Assembly (NCBI RefSeq): GCF_030408615.1
Contig: NZ_CP047187.1
Location: forward strand, 2,418,001-2,482,000
Source of the DNA: Corynebacterium bovis DSM 20582 = CIP 54.80
GTDB lineage: Bacteria > Actinomycetota > Actinomycetes > Mycobacteriales > Mycobacteriaceae
Reading direction: 5' to 3'
DNA length: 64,000 bases
Under the pieces are notes generated by a model. The model had not been told where the DNA came from. It searched no databases and saw only the letters and a program-made list of their open reading frames with translations. A program made the position numbers and the translations under genes. This document shows positions 58,640-64,000 of this stretch, piece after piece (position 1 is the stretch's first letter; the number at the start of each line of letters is the position of its first letter).

Positions 58640-59884
58640 ATGAGCACAGACGAGACAACCGCCGGCACACCCGGCGCGGTCGGCACGGTCGGCGCGGTCG
58701 GCACGCCCGGCGGAGGGGCGCCCGTCCGGGTGACCGTGCCGGCCGGGGACACGGCCCCCGGGACCACGGTCGTGTTCGAGGACCCGTGGCGCACCGCCGC
58801 GGCAGACACCGCCGCATCAGACACGGCCGCGGGAGACACCGCCGGCCCGGACGCCCCGCCCGCCGGACCGCCCGCCGGCCCGTCCGCCGCGCCGCTGTCG
58901 GTCACCCTCGCCCCCGGCACCGCGGCGACGTACTCCCTGCTCGTCGACGGCACCCGCACCGCGGACCCGGCGAACCCGGACGCCGCGGGCCCGACCGCCT
59001 CCCTCGTCCACCACCCGTCGGTCGACCGGTCGCTGTGGCCCGCCCGCCCCGCGGACGCGGTCGCCGACATGCCCGGGTCGCGCCTCCGCCTCGACCGCGC
59101 GGTCCTCGGCCGCCGCGCGACGCTCCGGCTCGACGTCCCGGACGCGGCGAACGCCACGGCTGCGGACGGCCCGGACGCCGACGACACAGACGCCACGGCC
59201 GCCGCCCGCCCGCTCCCGGTCGTCGTCGTCCTCGACGGGGACGACTGGATCCACCTCCACGACCTCACCACGGCCCTCGACACGGCCGTCACCCGCGGGC
59301 TCCTGCCGCCCCACGCACGCGTCTTCGTGCCGGCCGCCCCGGACCGCGCGGAGTTCGCGGACCCGGCGGCGGCGGAGGGGTTCGTCGGACCCCTTCTCGA
59401 CACCGTCACCGCGGCCGTGGCCGCCGCCGGCGCGCGGCCAGGGCCGGTGGTGCTCGTGGGGCAGAGTCTCGGCGGGCTCGGGGCGGTCCTCGGCGCGCTC
59501 GCGGACCGGGGGCGCGGGCGGGTCGCGGGGGTGCTCGCGCAGTCGCCGTCACTGTGGTGGCCGGGCGCGGAGGAGGGGGACGACGCACCCCTCTCCGGAC
59601 CGGCCGGAGGGGACCTCGTGCAGCGTGCGGCCGGGATGGACGGCGCGGACGCGGGGGCGACGGCCGGCGCGGGGATGGCGCGGCTGCTGCTCACCGTCGG
59701 CGAGGGCGAACCGGAGATGCACCGGCACGTCGACGCCGGGGCGGAGGCGCTGCGCCGGCTGGGCGCGGACGTCACCGTGCGCCGCGTGCCCGGGGGTCAC
59801 GACCGCGCGATGTGGCGGCTCGGGATCGTGCCGGGGCTCGCGGAGCTGCTGGCGTCGCCGGGGCGTCCGGAGCAGGTGGCGTAG
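58640..59884 (+). CDS. Enterochelin-esterase-like hydrolase (Fes/IroD family)
   Basis: The 414-residue protein has an N-terminal domain interrupted by Ala/Thr-rich stretches (VTVPAGDTAPGTTVVFEDPW, TYSLLVDGTRTADPANPD), then an alpha/beta-hydrolase domain with PLPVVVVLDGDDWI, nucleophile Ser276 in VLVGQSLGGLGAVLG, and catalytic His in VPGGHDRAMW near 387. This arrangement is that of Fes-type esterases which release iron by cleaving siderophore esters. No signal peptide, so cytosolic. It fits the neighbouring siderophore genes, although hydroxamates of the predicted type need not contain esters. Confidence 0.85.
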   Translation: MSTDETTAGTPGAVGTVGAVGTPGGGAPVRVTVPAGDTAPGTTVVFEDPWRTAAADTAASDTAAGDTAGPDAPPAGPPAGPSAAPLSVTLAPGTAATYSLLVDGTRTADPANPDAAGPTASLVHHPSVDRSLWPARPADAVADMPGSRLRLDRAVLGRRATLRLDVPDAANATAADGPDADDTDATAAARPLPVVVVLDGDDWIHLHDLTTALDTAVTRGLLPPHARVFVPAAPDRAEFADPAAAEGFVGPLLDTVTAAVAAAGARPGPVVLVGQSLGGLGAVLGALADRGRGRVAGVLAQSPSLWWPGAEEGDDAPLSGPAGGDLVQRAAGMDGADAGATAGAGMARLLLTVGEGEPEMHRHVDAGAEALRRLGADVTVRRVPGGHDRAMWRLGIVPGLAELLASPGRPEQVA

Positions 59885-59950
59885 CCGGGGGCGTGGGGAC
59901 GGGAGCGGGGACGGTCCGCGACCGGGGTCGGCCGGTCACGTCCGGGCCGG

Positions 59951-60466
59951 TCAGCGGCGGGGGTGCGGGCGGTCGGCGGCGGGGCGGGGCGCGTCCTCGT
60001 CACGCTCCATGAACAACCCGTGCGCCGGGCGCATGACGAGGTTCTTCGCCACGAGCGTGGACGTGATCCGGTCGATGCCGGGCAACGTGGCGATGTACCG
60101 GTCGATGAAACGGTTGTAGGACTCCAGGTCCTCCGTCCGCACGCGGAGCAGGTACCCCGGGTTGCCGAAGAGCCGCTGCGCCTGGAGCACGTGCGGCAGG
60201 CGGGTGACGGCGCGCTCGAACGCCTCGATGGTCTCCAGGTTGTCGTGGTTGAGGGTGAGGAACAGCGCGGCCTCGAACCCGAGGCCGAGGGCCCCCGGGT
60301 CGACGAGCGTCCGGTAGCCCGTGATGACGCCCTCCTCCTCGAGGCGGCGCAGCCGACGGTGCGTCGGCGCGACCGTGAGCCCGATGCGCCCCGCAAGATC
60401 CGTGAGGCTCATCCGCGCGTTGTCCCGCAGATGGGAAATAATTTTTCTGTCTGTCTCGTCGATCAC
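59951..60466 (-). CDS. Lrp/AsnC-family transcriptional regulator
   Basis: The 171-residue protein starts IDETDRKIISHLRDNARMSL and TDLAGRIGLTVAPTHRRLRR (helix-turn-helix), then GVITGYRTLVDPGALGLGFE leading into the RAM ligand domain (~70-150). GTG 60466 follows AAAGGA. It is divergent to the LysE-type exporter, the usual regulator-exporter pair, so it probably controls that gene in response to an amino acid. Confidence 0.93.
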   Translation of the reverse strand: MIDETDRKIISHLRDNARMSLTDLAGRIGLTVAPTHRRLRRLEEEGVITGYRTLVDPGALGLGFEAALFLTLNHDNLETIEAFERAVTRLPHVLQAQRLFGNPGYLLRVRTEDLESYNRFIDRYIATLPGIDRITSTLVAKNLVMRPAHGLFMERDEDAPRPAADRPHPRR

Positions 60467-60713
60467 GCACGATCCTTTCGCCGGCTGTCGTCGTCCCGCA
60501 AGCATCATTAGGCTGGGCGGCGTTGACAGCGTGATTCTCGCACACCACCCCTCCCTGCGCCGCTCACGGCGGGTCGGACCGGTGCGGTCGGTCGATCGGG
60601 ACCGCCGGTCGGTCGGCCCGTCGGGGCCGGTCAGGTCCGCCGGCCGGGTCCGGCAGGTCGGCGGGGTGGGTGCGCGGGAGAGGAGACTCGCCGAGCGAGA
60701 GAGGGAGACACAG

Positions 60714-61349
60714 GTGGATTCTGCGGTTCTGGTGGCGTTCCTGGGCCTGGCCCTGGTGCTGATCCCGGTGCCCGGTCCGGACTTCTTCTTCATGCTCACC
60801 ACAGGCATGCGCTACCACGCCGTCCTCCGGCCCGTCGCCGGGGTGGCGGCCGGGCACCTCATGCTCGTCGCGCTCGTCGTCGTGGGGCTCGGACCACTGG
60901 TCAGCGCGCACCCCGTGGCGTTGAAGGTGCTGACCGTCGTCGGGGGCCTCTACCTGCTCTACCTCGGCGCGACGGTCCTCCGCTCGGTCCGGTCGGCGAG
61001 CTTCACCGGCGGCGACGGGACCGGGTCGGACAGCGTGAACCACCTCATCCGGCAGGGGTTCGGCGTCGCCGCGCTCAACCCGAAGTCCCTGCTGTTCTAC
61101 GCGGCGATCCTCCCGCAGTTCGTCCGCCCGGGGGCCGGGTGGCCGGTGCCGCTCCAGTTCAGCGTGCTGAGCGTCGTGTTCCTCGCCGGCCTGCTGACCT
61201 TCTACGCCGCCGTGGGCATGGCGGGCGGGCGGCTCGGCAACGCCAGCCCCCGCATCGCGCAGATCATCACCGCCGTCGCCGGCGCCGTGATGATCCTGCT
61301 CGCCCTCGCGCTGCTCGGCGAGGCCGCCTGGGAGGCGCTCGCCGGGTAG
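60714..61349 (+). CDS. LysE/RhtB-family amino acid exporter
   Basis: The 211-residue membrane protein has six hydrophobic segments and the family motif LIPVPGPDFFFMLTTGMRYH near the start, with GLYLLYLGATVL and GFGVAALNPKSLLFYAAILPQF later. It should export a small amino acid or similar metabolite by proton antiport. GTG 60714 follows AGGGAG. Expression is likely tied to the divergent Lrp protein. Sitting inside the siderophore region, it might export the siderophore, but that is speculative. Confidence 0.93.
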   Translation: MDSAVLVAFLGLALVLIPVPGPDFFFMLTTGMRYHAVLRPVAGVAAGHLMLVALVVVGLGPLVSAHPVALKVLTVVGGLYLLYLGATVLRSVRSASFTGGDGTGSDSVNHLIRQGFGVAALNPKSLLFYAAILPQFVRPGAGWPVPLQFSVLSVVFLAGLLTFYAAVGMAGGRLGNASPRIAQIITAVAGAVMILLALALLGEAAWEALAG

Positions 61350-61485
61350 CCGCGCGCGGCGGCCACGACGCCGGCGGGCCGGCGGACGGAACACACCGGG
61401 ACGGGCCGGCCCGCGCCCGCACCGCCCCCGCGCCCGCGGCCACCGGGGCGCGGGGCACGGGAGGGCGGCGTCGGACCCCCACCCG

Positions 61486-64000
61486 TCAGGGCTCCACGCC
61501 CGCCTCCTCCAGGGCGGCGGCGAGGGCCTCGACCGTGCGCAGGGCGTAGATGTCCCGCACCGTGAGCTCCCCGCCGAGATCACCGCGCAGCAGCGCCGTG
61601 AGACGGATCGCGGCCATCGAGTGCCCGCCGATGTCGAAGAAGTCCGCGTCCGCGGGGACGTCGCCGGGGTCGACGTCGATCGCGTCGGCGACGATCTCCG
61701 CGACGACCTCCTCCATCTCCCCGCGCGGGGCGCGGCCGGTCTCCGCGACGCGCTCGCCGGGGCCGAGGGCCGCCAGGTCCACCTTCCCGTTGACCGTCAG
61801 CGGCAGCTCCGCGACGACCGACCAGCGGGACGGGACCATGTACGACGGCAGCACGTCGCGGAGCACCGCCCGGGCCTCGCGGACGAGGGCCTGCGCGGCG
61901 GAGTCCGGGCCGGTGGCGTCCGTGCCCGTGCCGGAGTCCGTGCCGGTGTCCGTGCCGGCGGCGGCCACGTCAGGCGCGACGAGGTGGCACGCGAGCTCCA
62001 CCCCGGCCGCGGCGCCGTCGTCCCCGTCGTCCCCGGCCGCACCACCGGCTACCGGCACCGTCACGCACCCGGACACCCGGTCGCCGAGCCGCGCGGTCAC
62101 CGTCGCGGAGACCTCGCCGGGGTCGACGCGGTGCCCGCGGATCTTCACCTGGTCGTCGCTGCGGCCGAGGTACTCGACCATCCCGTCGGCGCGGCGGCGG
62201 ACGACGTCGCCGGTGCGGTACATCCGCCCGCCCGGCGCGCCGAACGGGCACGCGGTCATCGCCGCGGCCGTCCGCCCCGCCAAGCCGTGGTACGACCGTG
62301 CCAGTCCGGTGCCGGCGAGGTACAGCTCACCCGGCACACCGTCCGGCACCGGCCGCAGCCAGCGGTCGAGGACCAGCGCGGCCGTCCGGTCGACGGGCGT
62401 GCCGATGACCGGCGTGGCGGACTCGTCCGTCCCCGCGCCGAGCGCGTTGATCGTGTACTCCGTCGGCCCGTACAGGTTGTAGCCGCGGACGCCGGGGGTG
62501 TCGCGCAGCGTCGACCACACCGCCGGCGACACCGCCTCCCCGCCGAGCAGCACGAGCCCCGGCGCGTGCCCGTCGCCGGACAGCATCCCCACGGCCAGCA
62601 GCTGCTCGGCGAGCGACGGGGTGACGTTGACGACGTCGATCCCCACCCGCCGGATCTCCGCGACGGTCGCGGCGGCGTCGTGCCGCAGGTCCTCGTCGAG
62701 GATGTGCACCTCGTGGCCGTCGGCGAGCCAGAACAGCTCCTCCCACGACATGTCGAAGGCGAAGGACACCGCGTGGGCGACGCGCAGCACCGGGGTCTCG
62801 CGCGGGTCGCCGGTCGTGGTGCCGGTGCCGGTCATGTCGCGGGTCGCGTCGCCGGTCGCGTCGCCGGTCGCGTCACGGTCCGCGGTCGCCGTACCGGAGG
62901 GGGACGACGCCGCCCCCCGCGTCCGCTCCCGCACCGCCTCCACGGCCGGCGCGAAGATCCGCCTCCGGTGGTTGCCCAGCATGGCGGCCAGGCCGTCGTG
63001 CTGGACGACGACCCCCTTCGGCGTGCCCGTCGAGCCCGAGGTGTAGATCACGTACGCGTCGTCGGCGAGGCCGGCCGCGGGGGCCGGCGGCGCGGCGACG
63101 GGGTCCTGCGCCGTGACGTCGACGAGCGGGGCGTCGGTGAGCCCGGCGAGCCGGTCGGTCAGGCCGGGGTCGACGACCACCGCGTCCGGCCGGCAGTCGT
63201 CGAGGATGACGCGCAGCCGCCCGTCCGGGTGCGCCGGGTCCAGCGGCACGTACCGCGCCCCGGCCCACAGGGCACCGAGGATCGCGGCGACCGTCGCCGT
63301 GGAGCGGTCGACGGCCACGGCCACGGTCGCGCCCGGCCCCGCCCCGACGTCGCGCAGCGCGGCGGCGACCGCGGCGCACCGGCCGGCGAGATCACGGAAG
63401 GTCCAGGCCACGTCGCCGCAGACGACCGCCGTGCGGTCCGGCACCGCGAGCGCGGTGCGGTGGATGACGTCCACGACCGTGCCGTCGAGGGCGGGGGTGG
63501 TGTCGGCGGCGGGGGTGTCGGCGTCTGCGTCAGCGGTGTCGGCGTCTGCGCCCGTGGCACCGGCGTCCGGGACCGCGGGGGTGCCCGCCGGCGGGAGGGC
63601 GGCGTCGTCCCCCTCGACCGGGAGCCCCTGCCACGCGGCGAGGGTGCCCCGGTCCGGGAGCGCGGCGGCCGTCGCGGCGTCGACGGGCACGGCCCCCGCG
63701 ACCGGCTGCGACGGGTCCTCCGCCACCGCCTTGAGCACAGCTGTGACAGTGTCGGCGAGGGCGCGCGCCCGGTCCGCGTCGACGAGGTCCGCGCGGTGCT
63801 CGATCTTCAGGTGCAGACTCTCACCCGGGGTGAACACCCAGGTCAGCGGGAAGTGCGTGGAGTCCTCCGCGCTCTCCGCGACGACGCCGTGCTCCCGCCG
63901 GAGCTCCTCCGCCGCCGCCGGGTCGAGGAAGTTCTGGACCACCACGATGCTGTCGAGCAACCGGTCCCACCCGGTCGCCCGCTGCACGTCGCCGAGGTCC
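61486..64000 (-). CDS. Non-ribosomal peptide synthetase, C-terminal part (cut by window edge)
   Basis: The frame is open to the window edge. It holds the end of a condensation domain (DRLLDSIVVVQNFLDP, THFPLTWVFTPGESL), a full adenylation domain (YVIYTSGSTGTPKGV, NLYGPTEYTINALG, YRTGDVV, VKIRGHRVDPGEV, LPLTVNGKVD), and a carrier domain (DFFDIGGHSMAAIRL) at the C-terminus; no thioesterase follows. My manual reading of the specificity code gives D-M-E-N-V-L-L-I-N-K, 8 of 10 matching DMENLGLINK reported for N5-hydroxyornithine modules. Insertions rich in Asp/Thr/Gly sit between motifs. A siderophore synthetase is the best reading. Confidence 0.9.
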   Translation of the reverse strand, partial: DLGDVQRATGWDRLLDSIVVVQNFLDPAAAEELRREHGVVAESAEDSTHFPLTWVFTPGESLHLKIEHRADLVDADRARALADTVTAVLKAVAEDPSQPVAGAVPVDAATAAALPDRGTLAAWQGLPVEGDDAALPPAGTPAVPDAGATGADADTADADADTPAADTTPALDGTVVDVIHRTALAVPDRTAVVCGDVAWTFRDLAGRCAAVAAALRDVGAGPGATVAVAVDRSTATVAAILGALWAGARYVPLDPAHPDGRLRVILDDCRPDAVVVDPGLTDRLAGLTDAPLVDVTAQDPVAAPPAPAAGLADDAYVIYTSGSTGTPKGVVVQHDGLAAMLGNHRRRIFAPAVEAVRERTRGAASSPSGTATADRDATGDATGDATRDMTGTGTTTGDPRETPVLRVAHAVSFAFDMSWEELFWLADGHEVHILDEDLRHDAAATVAEIRRVGIDVVNVTPSLAEQLLAVGMLSGDGHAPGLVLLGGEAVSPAVWSTLRDTPGVRGYNLYGPTEYTINALGAGTDESATPVIGTPVDRTAALVLDRWLRPVPDGVPGELYLAGTGLARSYHGLAGRTAAAMTACPFGAPGGRMYRTGDVVRRRADGMVEYLGRSDDQVKIRGHRVDPGEVSATVTARLGDRVSGCVTVPVAGGAAGDDGDDGAAAGVELACHLVAPDVAAAGTDTGTDSGTGTDATGPDSAAQALVREARAVLRDVLPSYMVPSRWSVVAELPLTVNGKVDLAALGPGERVAETGRAPRGEMEEVVAEIVADAIDVDPGDVPADADFFDIGGHSMAAIRLTALLRGDLGGELTVRDIYALRTVEALAAALEEAGVEP

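Overview
The window reads as a high-GC chromosome of a mycolate-walled actinobacterium, most likely a Corynebacterium. The main reasons are aftA followed by a single emb-type arabinosyltransferase gene (mycobacteria carry three), a class E sortase, DtxR- and GlxR-like boxes, and several genes whose start codon sits 7-8 bases behind a TAnnnT -10 box, as in leaderless actinobacterial transcripts. I cannot name the species from sequence alone.

Layout. 1-5.7 kb: class E sortase (cut by the window edge), a YidC/Oxa1 insertase, a TetR regulator, a two-domain universal stress protein, a 54-residue small protein and an RluA-type pseudouridine synthase. 6.0-11.8 kb: one rRNA operon on the minus strand (16S-23S-5S, no tRNA in the spacer) with leader, promoter and terminator. 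12.1-15.3 kb: a GntR(YtrA)-ABC ATPase-permease operon with a perfect palindromic operator. 15.6-23.1 kb: an NYN-domain protein, AftA and Emb (arabinogalactan assembly).

23.5-35.6 kb is a visibly A/T-richer island in an otherwise very GC-rich sequence. Near-identical 53-bp nested palindromes lie just outside each end. Its centre is an intact, tightly coupled five-gene operon: an ALDH-family enzyme, an acyl-CoA-dehydrogenase-like flavoprotein, a class III aminotransferase, a WS/DGAT-type acyltransferase and a flavin reductase. I infer a small biosynthetic pathway, possibly acyl thioester to aldehyde to amine to N-oxygenated and/or acylated amine. The operon is surrounded by decayed genes: three remnants of an Rv1830-type MerR regulator, a frameshifted secreted protein, an amber-interrupted gene and a frameshifted gene. 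A few small membrane proteins also lie in the island. This is the best candidate for something undescribed.

36-42.9 kb: an M13 metallopeptidase-unknown-PrsW-GH25 lysozyme cluster and a VOC/S4-domain pair. 43.1-49.3 kb: glutamate synthase gltBD with candidate GlxR and palindromic sites upstream. 50.1-55.1 kb: tag, an MFS exporter with a His-rich N-terminus plus its likely MarR regulator and operator, an unknown leaderless gene, and tRNA-Ser(UGA) with a strong hairpin terminator. 55.2-64 kb: a quinone oxidoreductase, then a probable hydroxamate-siderophore locus: a formyltransferase and a FecB-type lipoprotein behind a DtxR-like box, a Fes-like esterase, and an NRPS (cut by the window edge) whose A-domain code resembles the N5-hydroxyornithine code. 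An Lrp regulator and a LysE-type exporter lie between.
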